A stretch of 24,487 nt of DNA, from contig JBJOGJ010000030.1 in assembly GCA_046048295.1 (NCBI GenBank), positions 1 to 24,487 on the forward strand, read 5' to 3'. Shown in pieces: positions 1 through 8,554 of this stretch. Made by a program: the position numbers and the translations under genes. Position 1 is the first letter of the stretch; every line of letters starts with the position of its first letter. This stretch comes from CBDCWA01 sp046048295 (GTDB lineage Bacteria; Pseudomonadota; Alphaproteobacteria; Rhizobiales; Hyphomicrobiaceae). The notes below the pieces were generated by a model. The model made no database searches. It was not told where the DNA came from and saw nothing but the letters and a program-made list of their open reading frames with translations.

Positions 1-1213
1 CACGGACGAGGATGGCAATCTGGTTCAGGGTGTGGCCGGCACGCTGCATCGCCTCGATGTCGTCGGAGATGGCGCGGGCCTCCTCCTCGTCGTCCCAGAA
101 GCCGGTGACCGTGACCTTGTCACCCTTATCGCCTGCATCGGTGAACAACGTTTTGCCGAGGCGGCCCCGGTTGTGCGCGATGAGGCCCGAGGCGGTTGCG
201 AGGATGTTCGATGTCGAGCGGTAGTTGCGCTCGAGGCGGATGACCTTGGCGCCGGGGAAGTCCTGCTCGAAGCGGAGGATGTTGTCGACCTCGGCGCCGC
301 GCCAGCCGTAGATCGACTGATCGTCGTCGCCGACGCAGCATATATTGGTTGCACCATCCGACTCCCCTTCGGGGAGCTGGCCGGATGGCGCGGAACCGCC
401 TGGCGCGTGCTGGGCCAAGAGACGGAGCCAGAGATACTGGGCGACGTTGGTGTCCTGGTATTCGTCGACGAGGATGTAGCGGAAGCGGCGCTGGTACTCG
501 GCGAGAACGTCCGGGTGCTCGAGAAAGAGACGCAGACATTCCAGCAGCAGGTCGCCGAAGTCGCAGGCGTTGAGCTCCTTCAGGCGGGCCTGGTAGGCCC
601 TGTAGAGGTCGGCGCCCTTACCGTTGCCAAAGGCGAATGCTTCGCCCACCGGCACCTTGTCCGGCGTCAGGCCGCGGTTCTTCCAACTGTCGAGCAGGCC
701 GGCGAGCTGGCGGGCGGGCCAGCGGTCGTTGTCGATTGCGGAGGCTTCGATAACCTGCTTGAGAAGGCGGATCTGGTCGTCCGTGTCGATGATGGTGAAA
801 CCAGACTTGAGGCCGACCAGTTCGGCGTGACGGCGCAGGATCTTGACGCCGATCGCGTGGAAGGTTCCGAGCCATGGCATGCCTTCGACATGCTCGCCGA
901 CCAGGGTGCCGATGCGTTCCTTCATCTCGCGGGCCGCCTTGTTGGTGAAGGTGACGGCGAGGATTTGCGAGGGATAGGCGGCGCCGGTGGCAAGGATGTG
1001 CGCGATGCGGGTGGTGAGGACGCGGGTCTTGCCGGTGCCGGCACCGGCGAGGACGAGGACCGGGCCTTCGATCGTCTCGACGGCTTCGCGCTGCTCGGGA
1101 TTGAGACCCTCGAGGTAGGGATAGGACGGGCGGCGGCGGGCACGGTCCGAGATCGAGCCAGTGCCGGCCGGTAGCGGGGCAAGGGATTGTTTCGCTTGAT
1201 TCTCTGCTGTCAT
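1..1213 (-). CDS. uvrD: ATP-dependent DNA helicase UvrD/PcrA (superfamily 1A), 3' end cut by window edge
   Basis: This is the N-terminal 404 residues of a 3'-to-5' DNA helicase of the UvrD/PcrA/Rep family, which unwinds DNA in nucleotide excision and mismatch repair; the C-terminal part lies outside the window. Visible motifs in order are the Q-motif region (LNPEQREAV, about 37-45), Walker A GAGTGKT (57-63), motif Ia TFTNKAAREM (about 88-97), motif II DEYQD (250-254), motif III GDDDQSIYGWRG (295-306) and motif IV RNYRS (329-333). The ATG at 1213 is chosen because it gives a normal short N-terminal leader before the helicase core. Between motifs II and III there is an extra stretch of about 18 residues (271-288) that E. 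coli UvrD lacks; it coincides with a DNA palindrome listed separately. UvrD and PcrA cannot be told apart from this fragment. Confidence 0.95.
   Translation of the reverse strand, partial: MTAENQAKQSLAPLPAGTGSISDRARRRPSYPYLEGLNPEQREAVETIEGPVLVLAGAGTGKTRVLTTRIAHILATGAAYPSQILAVTFTNKAAREMKERIGTLVGEHVEGMPWLGTFHAIGVKILRRHAELVGLKSGFTIIDTDDQIRLLKQVIEASAIDNDRWPARQLAGLLDSWKNRGLTPDKVPVGEAFAFGNGKGADLYRAYQARLKELNACDFGDLLLECLRLFLEHPDVLAEYQRRFRYILVDEYQDTNVAQYLWLRLLAQHAPGGSAPSGQLPEGESDGATNICCVGDDDQSIYGWRGAEVDNILRFEQDFPGAKVIRLERNYRSTSNILATASGLIAHNRGRLGKTLFTDAGDKGDKVTVTGFWDDEEEARAISDDIEAMQRAGHTLNQIAILVR
354..388. repeat. Nested palindromic element inserted in frame in uvrD
   Basis: On the plus strand, arms CCATCCG (354-360) and CGGATGG (382-388) enclose an inner perfect 6-bp stem, CTCCCC (362-367) and GGGGAG (371-376), around a TTC loop. 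The element falls exactly in the part of uvrD that encodes extra residues 276-287 (core PSGQLPEGESDG), between helicase motifs II and III. The structure and in-frame position are seen directly. That it is a dispersed genomic palindromic repeat is inferred from its resemblance to small palindromes known to sit in genes of rhizobial and rickettsial genomes. No second copy was noticed in this window. Confidence 0.6.
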
Positions 1214-1533
1214 GGCCGAATTGTAGCACTTCCATGGGGGCAACGGTTGGGCAGCGCGTCCGGGTTCACAGTTTTGCCGCCGTCAAGGTGCAGCATGGCT
1301 GGCGATGTGGCACGGTTGCGACGATCTGGCGCTCGGTCCTCCAACGGATATGGCAATCGTCGTCGCCGCGTTGTAGTAACGGGAAGCCACAACTTGTATT
1401 CGTTTCCGCTATTACCTTCCGGTAGCCTGGACGACGGCCGCGATACGGCGTTCGCGACGATGCCGGCGTTCGAGATCCGGCACGGCCGGTCATGTGCGGT
1501 ATTGTCAGGCGCGGCGCGCCTTTGGGGTCGGAG
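1214..1533. other. Divergent intergenic region between uvrD and the AsmA-family gene
   Basis: About 320 bases separate two divergently transcribed genes, so promoters for both should lie here. No convincing -35/-10 pair could be picked. The best plus-strand candidate, TTGTAG at 1371 and TTGTAT at 1394 with a 17-base spacer, matches consensus poorly. No RNA gene, repeat or credible small gene was seen; open frames crossing this gap have no recognisable protein features. Confidence 0.5.
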
Positions 1534-4500
1534 ATGAACAGCGTCCTCCTCTGGTTCGGCGGATTGCTCGTGGTCATTTTCACGGCACTGTTTGCCGTGC
1601 CCCATGTGGTTGACTGGAACAGCTACCGCGGCGTCTTCGAGGAGGAGGCGACGCGCGTGCTCGGCCGAAAAGTACGGGTGGGCGGCTCGGTCAATCTCAG
1701 GCTGCTGCCGGTGCCCTACGTGCGCTTCGAGAAGGTGCGGATCGCCGACGATACCGGAACGCTCGGCGCGCCCTTCTTCTCGGCGGACGGGTTCACGCTC
1801 TGGCTTTCGGTGCCACCGCTGTTGCGTGGCATCCTGGAGGCCAAGCAGGTCGAACTCGAGCAGCCGGTCCTCAATCTCGCCGTCAATCGTGAGGGCGGCA
1901 ACTGGGGCTCGTTCCGAATCTCCGCCGGCGCATTGCCTTTTGTGCCGAACGACGTTGCGCTGCAGTCGATGAAGATCACCGACGGACGCATCTCGCTCAG
2001 GCTCGGAGGGACCAGCGAGACGGTGGTGCTCTCGAATATCGGCGGCGAATTGGCGGCAGAGACGCTGCACGGGCCGTACAGGTTCCAGGGAGAGGCGGAT
2101 TTCGAGAATACGCGGCATGAGGTCAGGGTATCGAGCGGGCAGCCGGAAGCGGACGGCAGCCTGCGGGTAAGGGCGGTGGCGCGCAACGCTGCCGGGGGAT
2201 CTTTCGTGATCGACGGTACAGCCGGCGACCTGGTTGCGGCTCCGAGGTTCAGCGGTCAGCTTTCGGCGAACATTCCCTTCGCACTCTATGCCAGCAACTC
2301 AGATCCGGAGACCACGCCACAGCCCGGCGACCAGGAGGTCAACGAGCCGGACCAGTCAGGCACTACAGGTGAGGCACGTGGCGCTGCGGCAGAAGCCGGC
2401 AGGTCGGAGCCGGCGCCGCGTGCCGGCCGGCGGAACGGTTTCGATGTCAAGGGCAAGCTCGATGTTTCCCCGGTCGGGTTCAAGCTTTCCGAACTGCTCG
2501 CCTCATTCGACAGCGATGGGCGTCCGCAACTGATGACGGGCGAAGCGAGTGGCGAATGGCGGAGCGTGCCGAAGATCAACGTGGACCTGTCGGCGCGCTG
2601 GCTCGACATCGACCGCATCGCGGGCGGCGGCGACGGCCGGGAGCCGCTGGTTACGGCGCGCGAGATGGGTCGGCGTATTTTCGACCTGGTGCTCAAGAGC
2701 TGGGATGCCGAGGCGCGGCTCAAGGTCGACCAGGCGAACCTTGGGCGCGACATCGTCGGCGACCTCGTGATCGATGTCGCGCGGGCAGCGGGGCGGGACC
2801 TCGATATCCGCGAGGTCGCGGGTGCGTTGCCTGGCGGGGTTAGATTCCGCACCAACGGCGTGCTTTCTGGGCGCGGCGAGACACACTCCTACAACGGGGA
2901 CTTGGTCGTCTATGGCAGCAGTATCGGCCGCTTCACCGGCTGGGCTGGGCGGGGCGGATGGCAAGTGCCGGCGAAGCTGGACAGGTCGTTCTCGGTGGCG
3001 GGCAAGGTGGTGCTGTCGGAGCGCGTGGTCGGAATAACCGAGGCGGTTGCGGAAATCGGGCGACGCCAGATGCGCGGCAGCCTGACCAAGGGGCTCGGGG
3101 CGAAGCCCGAACTGGTGGTGACGCTCGAGGGAGACGACATCGACATTGGCCCGCTGGCACCCGGATTGCTCCAGGAGGTCGCGGTGCGGCCGCTCGATTT
3201 CATCGTGTCGGGAGCCGGAAGCAAGCCTGCGACGGCGACGGCTGGCGCGGGCGCGAAATGGCTTGCGAGTTTCGATGGGGATTTCCGGATCGACATCAAG
3301 GCTGGCCGGCTCGAGGACGGCACGACGGTGCTGCGCGACGTCGAGGTGAGGGTGACGCGCAGCCAGCAGGCGGTCGGACTGCAGAGCATCAAATGGCGGA
3401 CCGCCAAAGACCTGGCGGTGGACGCAAAGGGTACCGTGCCGCTCGACGGCAAAAATCCCGCGCGCATCAACGGCTGGATCAGGGCAGGAAGCAACCTGGC
3501 CGTGCGGCAGCTCGCCGAAGCGGTCGGTGTCGACGGCGCGCTCAGCGCCATGGTCTCGTCCGTAGTCTCGACGGCGCCTTCGCTCGCGGTGGGTTTCCGG
3601 ACGACGTTGCCGATCAACGAGGGCGCGCCGTTCGAGACGGTGCTCGATGGGGTCATCGGCCGGCATCCGGTGCGCTCGTCGTTGAAGCTCGGTGGTGGCA
3701 TCGAGGGATGGCGGAAGGGTGATATCGCGGCGGAACTCGATCTCTCGGCAGAGACCTTCGGGGACCTGATGCGGGCGGCTGGACACGCGCATGGGATGGA
3801 TCCCATGGTTCCGGCCAAAGCCGTCGAAGGTAGCGCAAAGTCCGCGGGTTCCGCACGCATGATCGTCCGCGCGAGCGGCGGAGCCGCCGAGCGATTGACC
3901 GTCGTGGCGCGCCTCACGAGCGCTGAGATGGTCGCGAACTTTGAGGGCAAGGGCGGATTTGGAGACAGTGGGTCTGTCAGGCTCGCCGGCAAGCTGGAAG
4001 TCGGTGCCGACGATGTGCGGCCGCTGCTCAAGACGGTTGCGCAGGGCTGGCGGCCGGAGTTGGAAAAGGCGGCGCTCGGCGGGTTCATCCTGGTCGAACT
4101 GGACGAGGGCACGCTGAAGCTTGCGCCGCAGGCACTGGCGCTCGGCAGTACCCGCGCGTCGGGAACGTTGCAGGTGTCGAAGTCGAAGCAGGCCGCCGGG
4201 GCGGCCGCCATCTACGCGCTATCGGGTGCGCTCGACCTCAATGTGCTTTCGCTCGACTCGGCGATCGGTCTCATCGTTGCTGGGGGGACGCCGCGCCAGG
4301 ATGGCACGCGATGGTCGGAAGCTCCGATCCAGCTCGATCTGGTAGAGCATGTGACGGGTGGCGTGCTGGTCAGGGCGGACGAGGTGTTCGTCGGCAACAG
4401 CTTGGTTCTGACCGACAGCTCGAGCCGGTTGCGATTGACGGCCGGCCGGGTTGGGTTCGAGGAGATCAACGGAACGATCGCTGGCGGTACATTCAGCGGC

Positions 4501-5493
4501 AGGATGTCGGTCGAGCGGAGGCCCGCTGGGGTCAATGCCGCGATCACTGCGAAAGTCGAAGCTGCGGATCTGGCAGCCCTGACGGCGCTCGGCGGGGGGA
4601 AGTCAGTCGCGCAGGGGCGGGGATCGCTGACACTCGAACTGTCGGGCAATGGTCTCAGTCCGCGCGCGGTCGTGGCCGGGATCACGGGGCGCGGGAGCGT
4701 TGAGGTCCGGGACGCGACGATTGCCGGGCTGTCCACGGATGCCGTCAGCAGTGTCGCCGCTGTGGTGATCGCGAAGGGACGCGAGGCGACGGAAACAACG
4801 GGAGAGATCATCGCGCGGGAACTGCAACCGGCGCTGGCTGCCGGCAGCCTCGAGGTCGGAACGCGAAAAATCGCCCTCAACGCCGGTGACGGCGCGCTCC
4901 GCTTCGAGCAGTTCACCGTGAAGGGCAAGGACGGCACGGCGCGCAACACGACCACGATCGATCTCATCAGCCTGAAATTCGATAGCGAGTGGCAGCTTGC
5001 TTCGGCGATGAAGCCGCGAGAGGGAAGCGAGGCGGACAAGCCGGCTGCGCAGTTGCCGCCGGTTTCGGTGCTGTATGTCGGGGAGCTCGACCGGTTGACG
5101 ACGGTTGAGCCGCGGCTCGTGACCGATGCACTCGACCGGGAATTGACGGTGCTGCGCATGGAGCGCTCCGTGCAGCGGTTGGAGGAACTGAGGCGCAAGG
5201 ACGAGGAGCTGGCGAGACAGGAGGAATTGCGCCAGAAGGCAATCGCCGAAGAGAAGCGCCGGGCGCTCGAAGCCTATCGGCGGGAGATGGGGCTGCCGGG
5301 CGGAGCAACGGGAGAACCGCCGCCGGTCATCCAATACCTGCCGCCGGGGGCGATACCACCCGGTGGGCCGGCACAACTCGGCGGACCGATTGCAGCTCCG
5401 CCGGCACCGCGGCCCGCGCAGCGTCGGCCGCAAGCCGGGGCTGGACAGAGACCGGGCGGATTCAATCCCTGGGCGGATATCGATGCGCGGTGA
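1534..5493 (+). CDS. AsmA family protein, large, with coiled-coil and proline-rich C-terminal tail
   Basis: A 1319-residue protein of the AsmA/TamB-like superfamily, inner-membrane-anchored proteins that reach into the periplasm and are linked to phospholipid transport and outer-membrane assembly. The N-terminus has one membrane segment (about residues 3-24, LLWFGGLLVVIFTALF) followed by the typical AsmA opening (VDWNSYR, then EATRVLGRKVRVGG and LLPVPYVRF). A low-complexity acidic/proline linker lies at about 250-300. The repeated beta-rich body follows, with an AsmA-2-like C-terminal domain at about 950-1160. The end is unusual: a charged coiled coil (about 1205-1250, rich in E, R, L) and then a Pro/Gly/Ala-rich tail to 1319. 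The ATG at 1534 is preferred over the in-frame ATG at 1492 because the membrane anchor starts right after it. It is transcribed alone and converges on the ribbon-helix-helix gene. Family assignment is firm; the substrate is unknown. Confidence 0.85.
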   Translation: MNSVLLWFGGLLVVIFTALFAVPHVVDWNSYRGVFEEEATRVLGRKVRVGGSVNLRLLPVPYVRFEKVRIADDTGTLGAPFFSADGFTLWLSVPPLLRGILEAKQVELEQPVLNLAVNREGGNWGSFRISAGALPFVPNDVALQSMKITDGRISLRLGGTSETVVLSNIGGELAAETLHGPYRFQGEADFENTRHEVRVSSGQPEADGSLRVRAVARNAAGGSFVIDGTAGDLVAAPRFSGQLSANIPFALYASNSDPETTPQPGDQEVNEPDQSGTTGEARGAAAEAGRSEPAPRAGRRNGFDVKGKLDVSPVGFKLSELLASFDSDGRPQLMTGEASGEWRSVPKINVDLSARWLDIDRIAGGGDGREPLVTAREMGRRIFDLVLKSWDAEARLKVDQANLGRDIVGDLVIDVARAAGRDLDIREVAGALPGGVRFRTNGVLSGRGETHSYNGDLVVYGSSIGRFTGWAGRGGWQVPAKLDRSFSVAGKVVLSERVVGITEAVAEIGRRQMRGSLTKGLGAKPELVVTLEGDDIDIGPLAPGLLQEVAVRPLDFIVSGAGSKPATATAGAGAKWLASFDGDFRIDIKAGRLEDGTTVLRDVEVRVTRSQQAVGLQSIKWRTAKDLAVDAKGTVPLDGKNPARINGWIRAGSNLAVRQLAEAVGVDGALSAMVSSVVSTAPSLAVGFRTTLPINEGAPFETVLDGVIGRHPVRSSLKLGGGIEGWRKGDIAAELDLSAETFGDLMRAAGHAHGMDPMVPAKAVEGSAKSAGSARMIVRASGGAAERLTVVARLTSAEMVANFEGKGGFGDSGSVRLAGKLEVGADDVRPLLKTVAQGWRPELEKAALGGFILVELDEGTLKLAPQALALGSTRASGTLQVSKSKQAAGAAAIYALSGALDLNVLSLDSAIGLIVAGGTPRQDGTRWSEAPIQLDLVEHVTGGVLVRADEVFVGNSLVLTDSSSRLRLTAGRVGFEEINGTIAGGTFSGRMSVERRPAGVNAAITAKVEAADLAALTALGGGKSVAQGRGSLTLELSGNGLSPRAVVAGITGRGSVEVRDATIAGLSTDAVSSVAAVVIAKGREATETTGEIIARELQPALAAGSLEVGTRKIALNAGDGALRFEQFTVKGKDGTARNTTTIDLISLKFDSEWQLASAMKPREGSEADKPAAQLPPVSVLYVGELDRLTTVEPRLVTDALDRELTVLRMERSVQRLEELRRKDEELARQEELRQKAIAEEKRRALEAYRREMGLPGGATGEPPPVIQYLPPGAIPPGGPAQLGGPIAAPPAPRPAQRRPQAGAGQRPGGFNPWADIDAR

Positions 5494-5520
5494 CCTGTTC
5501 CCGGCGTTGGCGGGAGCAGT

Positions 5521-5817
5521 CTAGCGTCGGTCGACGGACTTTTCCTCGAGCCGCGAGAGCAGCCACACGCGAACGGCGCTCGAGAGCCCGGCTTCGCCAC
5601 GGCCGGCATCGATCTGGGCGACGAGCGTGGCGACGGGCATGGCAAGATCGCCGGCCGCGCGCTTCAGCGCCTCCCAGAATGCAGCCTCGAGGGAAATCGA
5701 GGTGCGGTGGCCGTTGATCGTGAACGAGTGCTTGACCGGACGCGATGCGCTGGCGACGTCGACGTCCATGCTCGTGGGGGGCGTGGCTACGGCAGGTTTC
5801 GATATCGGGTGGCGCAT
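5521..5817 (-). CDS. Ribbon-helix-helix domain protein (RHH_4 type)
   Basis: A small protein of 98 residues (82 if the second ATG at 5769 is used). The core KHSFTINGHRTSISLEAAFW, followed by LKRAAGDLAMPVATLVAQID and a LSSAVRVWLL helix, matches the small alphaproteobacterial ribbon-helix-helix family. A beta strand and two helices form a dimeric DNA-binding fold in related proteins. The gene starts 16 bases after the fumC stop on the same strand and is probably co-transcribed with it; proteins of this family often sit next to fumC in Hyphomicrobiales. Its DNA target is unknown, and whether it regulates fumC cannot be judged. The first 16 residues look unstructured, so the shorter start is possible; neither start has a strong ribosome binding site. 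Confidence 0.75.
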   Translation of the reverse strand: MRHPISKPAVATPPTSMDVDVASASRPVKHSFTINGHRTSISLEAAFWEALKRAAGDLAMPVATLVAQIDAGRGEAGLSSAVRVWLLSRLEEKSVDRR

Positions 5818-5833
5818 GCCGGGCTGGCCCGCG

Positions 5834-7234
5834 CTATTCCGGTGCGATCATCTTCTCGGGACGGACTATGGCATCGAAGTCGGCCACGGGGATGCCGTCA
5901 GCGATTGCTTCTTCGCGGAGTGTGGTGCCGTTCTTGTGGGCGGTCTTGGCGATCTTGGCGGCACGGTCATAGCCGTACTTCGGCGCCAATGCGGTGACGA
6001 GCATCAGGGAGCGGTCGAGGCCTTCCTTGATGTTGTCGAGGCGCGGCTCGATGCCAACAACGCAGTTGTCCGTGAAGGAGACGGCGGCGTCTGCCATGAG
6101 GCGCACCGACTGCAGGAAGTTGTAGGCCATCACCGGGTTGTAGACGTTGAGCTGGAAGTGACCCTGGCTGTCGGCAAAGGTAATGGCGGCGTTGTTGCCG
6201 AAGATCTGTACGCAAACCTGGGTCATAGCCTCGCACTGGGTCGGGTTGACCTTGCCTGGCATGATCGATGATCCCGGCTCGTTCTCGGGCAGGTTGAGTT
6301 CGCCGAGGCCGGCGCGCGGACCAGAGCCGAGGAGGCGGATGTCGTTGGCGATCTTGAAGAGCGAGGCGGCGACGGTGTTGATGGCGCCGTGGCTCATCAC
6401 CATGGCGTCGTGGGCGGCCAGGGCCTCGAACTTGTTCGGGGCGGTGGTGAAGGGCAGGGCTGTGATGCCGGCGATACGTTCCGCCACCATCTCGGCAAAG
6501 CCGACAGGAGCATTGAGGCCGGTGCCGACGGCCGTGCCGCCCTGGGCGAGCTGCATCAGCATGGGCATGGTGCTCTCGATGCGGGCGATGCCATTGTCGA
6601 GCTGCTGGGTGTAGCCGGAGAACTCCTGGCCGAGGGTGAGCGGCGTCGCGTCCTGGGTGTGTGTGCGGCCGATTTTGATGATGTCCCGCCATGCCTGCGC
6701 CTTGTCGTTCAAGGCATTGCGCAGCTTCTGGAGCGCGGGGATCAGGCGGTGATGGATTTCCTCGGCGCAGGCGATGTGCATGGCAGTCGGATAGGTATCG
6801 TTCGACGACTGGCTCATGTTGACATGATCGTTCGGGTGGACGGGCTTCTTCGAACCCATCTCGCCGCCGAGCATCTCGATGGCGCGGTTGGAGATCACCT
6901 CGTTGGCGTTCATGTTGGACTGCGTGCCGGAGCCGGTCTGCCAAACGACGAGCGGGAAGTGGTCGTCAAGCTTGCCCTCGATGACTTCTTGGGCGGCGGC
7001 GATGATCGTCTTGCCGAGGCTTTCGTCGAGCTTGCCGAGTGCAATGTTGGTTTCGGTGCAGGCGCGCTTGACGATGCCCAGGGCGCGGACGACCGGGGCG
7101 GGCTGGCGCTCCCAGCCGATCTTGAAGTTGCCGAGCGAGCGCTGGGCCTGTGCGCCCCAGTACCTGGTGGAATCGACCTCGATAGGTCCGAAAGTGTCGG
7201 TTTCGGTGCGCGTCGGCTTGCTCGAAGAGGTCAT
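5834..7234 (-). CDS. fumC: Fumarate hydratase class II
   Basis: Class II fumarase, 466 residues, the usual length for this iron-independent homotetramer. It interconverts fumarate and L-malate in the TCA cycle in the cytoplasm. Family signatures are all present: GSGTQSNMNANEV (101-113), SSNDTYPTAMHIA (about 143-155), the THTQDATP segment with the catalytic histidine (about 191), and the superfamily loop GSSIMPGKVNP (321-331) that carries the catalytic serine. The start at 7234 gives the normal opening (TRTETDTFGPIEVDSTRYWGAQ). The ribbon-helix-helix gene follows closely. Upstream lies the monooxygenase gene, but about 130 bases with a terminator-like hairpin separate them, so fumC probably has its own promoter in that gap. 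Confidence 0.97.
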   Translation of the reverse strand: MTSSSKPTRTETDTFGPIEVDSTRYWGAQAQRSLGNFKIGWERQPAPVVRALGIVKRACTETNIALGKLDESLGKTIIAAAQEVIEGKLDDHFPLVVWQTGSGTQSNMNANEVISNRAIEMLGGEMGSKKPVHPNDHVNMSQSSNDTYPTAMHIACAEEIHHRLIPALQKLRNALNDKAQAWRDIIKIGRTHTQDATPLTLGQEFSGYTQQLDNGIARIESTMPMLMQLAQGGTAVGTGLNAPVGFAEMVAERIAGITALPFTTAPNKFEALAAHDAMVMSHGAINTVAASLFKIANDIRLLGSGPRAGLGELNLPENEPGSSIMPGKVNPTQCEAMTQVCVQIFGNNAAITFADSQGHFQLNVYNPVMAYNFLQSVRLMADAAVSFTDNCVVGIEPRLDNIKEGLDRSLMLVTALAPKYGYDRAAKIAKTAHKNGTTLREEAIADGIPVADFDAIVRPEKMIAPE

Positions 7235-7299
7235 GTTTCACCCTATGGCTCGGTCAGGCGGGAAATGCTGGTGGTGAACTACGGCCACTTCCGCGCAAA

Positions 7300-7324
7300 G
7301 GCAAGACGGGGCGACCCGTTTGCC
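7300..7324 (-). terminator. Likely Rho-independent terminator after the LLM oxidoreductase gene
   Basis: On the minus strand this reads as a stem of about 10 base pairs: GGCAA and ACGGG pair with CCCGT and TTGCC around a TCGC loop, with one bulged or mismatched position. TTT follows. It lies 39 bases past the stop of the oxidoreductase gene and upstream of fumC. The T-tract is short, so its efficiency is uncertain. Confidence 0.5.
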
Positions 7325-7363
7325 TCTATGCGCAGGCCGTGGCGCAAGGCGAAAACGCGCCGC

Positions 7364-8407
7364 TCAGGCGGACTTAGCCAGCGCAACCGGGCCGTTGATG
7401 GGCTCGATGATCTCTTCGCGGATCTGCTCGACGTTGTCCGGGTAGGGCGGGAACTTGAGCAGGAACAGGTCGATGCCGAGGTCATGATACTTATGGAGCT
7501 GGTCGCGCACGTCGTCCGGACGGCCGAGCAGGCCGGCCTTCATGGCAGGCGCCATGCGCGACTGCATCTTGCGGATGTCGGCGTCGCCTTCCGCGGGTGC
7601 GAGCAGCTTTTCGGCCTCGGCGACTGCTGCCTCGCGGGATGGACCGAAGCCGACGAACGGGTTCATTGCAAAGCGGACGGTGCGGCCGCGCTTGGCGGCG
7701 CGCTCGCGCATGTCGCCGATTGAGCGCTTGACGCTCTCCTCGAAGGCCTTGGTGTCCTCGGCCGACTTGTCGAATTCGAGGAACCACCAGTCGCCGATCT
7801 TGGAGACCATCTCCAGTCCGCGCTCGGCCCGGCTGGCGGTAAATATTTCCGGTGGGGTCTTGGTGGCAGGTTTGAGCAGGAGCTGGGCATCCTTCAGCTT
7901 GTAGAATTTGCCGTCGTATGTGAACGGCGTCTCTGACCACAGGCCGCGGATGACGTCGATGAATTCTTCGGCGCGGACATAGCGGTCGTTGTTTTCGAGG
8001 AGGACGTCGCCGCCATACATGGTGTGTTCCTCGACGTTCCAGCCGGTGACCAGGTTGATGGCCATGCGGCCCTTGGTCAGCCGGTCGAGGGAGGTTGCCA
8101 TCTTGGCGACGAGTTGCGGGTGCCAGAGGCCGGGGTGGACGGCGACCATGGAACGGATGCGTTCGGTCCACGAGCTGATGGCGCCGGCGAGGATCCAGCA
8201 CTCCATGTCGGTGCCGAGGTGGCGCTCGGCGAAGAGGATGATGTCGAAGCCAGCCTTGTCGGCGGCGCACAGTACATTCTTGGAGATCTGGAACTGCAGG
8301 TCGGTCTCACCGTCGGGTAGCGGATTGGCACCGTTGGCGACGGACCGCAGTATCTCAGGTGAGCCGATGGTGACGTGAGGTACGGGTGCGTAGAGACCGA
8401 ACAGCAT
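7364..8407 (-). CDS. LLM-class flavin-dependent monooxygenase (SsuD/SfnG-like)
   Basis: A 347-residue bacterial luciferase-like (LLM) protein, a TIM-barrel enzyme that uses reduced FMN and O2. The best family fit from remembered sequences is the alkanesulfonate/dimethylsulfone monooxygenase branch: the block ATSLDRLTKGRMAINLVTGW, then the NDRYVRAEEFIDVIRGLWSE helix and PEIFTASRAERGLEM, line up with SsuD and SfnG. The substrate is not certain. The frame is open upstream to 8659, but the ATG at 8407 is chosen because LFGLYAPVPH is the expected first beta strand and GGGGAG lies 9 bases before it. The gene is divergent from the double MFS transporter gene, across 147 bases. No FMN reductase or ABC transporter for sulfonates is seen nearby, so a sulfur role is only a suggestion. 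Confidence 0.85.
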   Translation of the reverse strand: MLFGLYAPVPHVTIGSPEILRSVANGANPLPDGETDLQFQISKNVLCAADKAGFDIILFAERHLGTDMECWILAGAISSWTERIRSMVAVHPGLWHPQLVAKMATSLDRLTKGRMAINLVTGWNVEEHTMYGGDVLLENNDRYVRAEEFIDVIRGLWSETPFTYDGKFYKLKDAQLLLKPATKTPPEIFTASRAERGLEMVSKIGDWWFLEFDKSAEDTKAFEESVKRSIGDMRERAAKRGRTVRFAMNPFVGFGPSREAAVAEAEKLLAPAEGDADIRKMQSRMAPAMKAGLLGRPDDVRDQLHKYHDLGIDLFLLKFPPYPDNVEQIREEIIEPINGPVALAKSA

Positions 8408-8416
8408 GTGCAACTT

Positions 8417-8422
8417 CTCCCC
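8417..8422 (-). promoter_or_regulatory. Ribosome binding site deciding the LLM oxidoreductase start
   Basis: On the minus strand GGGGAG is followed by nine bases and the ATG at 8407. It supports this start over the upstream in-frame ATGs, whose encoded residues (rich in R, P and S) do not resemble the family. Confidence 0.7.
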
Positions 8423-8554
8423 GGCAGAACGGTGGCAGGCATTAACGGTTTCGGCCAGCATGGAAGCCATGGCCGCCGATGTCCAGCCCGGGCAGCTGGC
8501 CTGCGACGGAATTGTGCTATTGAGACGGGGATCTGATGGGAGACGGGCGCGAGC

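Noticed and set aside
32..1174. Long plus-strand open frame (380 codons) opposite uvrD
   Set aside because: It is antisense to a helicase with all motifs intact; the translation has no family features and is a by-product of high GC codon use.
1371..1399. Promoter-like TTGTAG and TTGTAT with 17-base spacer
   Set aside because: Only about three of six bases match at each box, so it is not distinguishable from chance.
1492..1533. Upstream ATG giving a longer AsmA protein opening with MCGIV
   Set aside because: The MCGIV opening resembles glutamine amidotransferases by chance; the membrane anchor begins directly at the ATG at 1534.
1187..1537. Plus-strand open frame of 116 codons in the uvrD-AsmA gap
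   Set aside because: It overlaps the uvrD start, has no good ribosome binding site and its product is arginine-rich with no recognisable features.
2503..4211. Long minus-strand open frames (about 430 codons) inside the AsmA gene
   Set aside because: They are antisense to a continuous 1319-residue coding frame; compositions rich in S, R, P and A are typical of shadows.
5499..5515. Stem TCCCG/CGGGA between the AsmA and RHH genes as a bidirectional terminator
   Set aside because: Five base pairs with no T-tract on either side; too weak to call.
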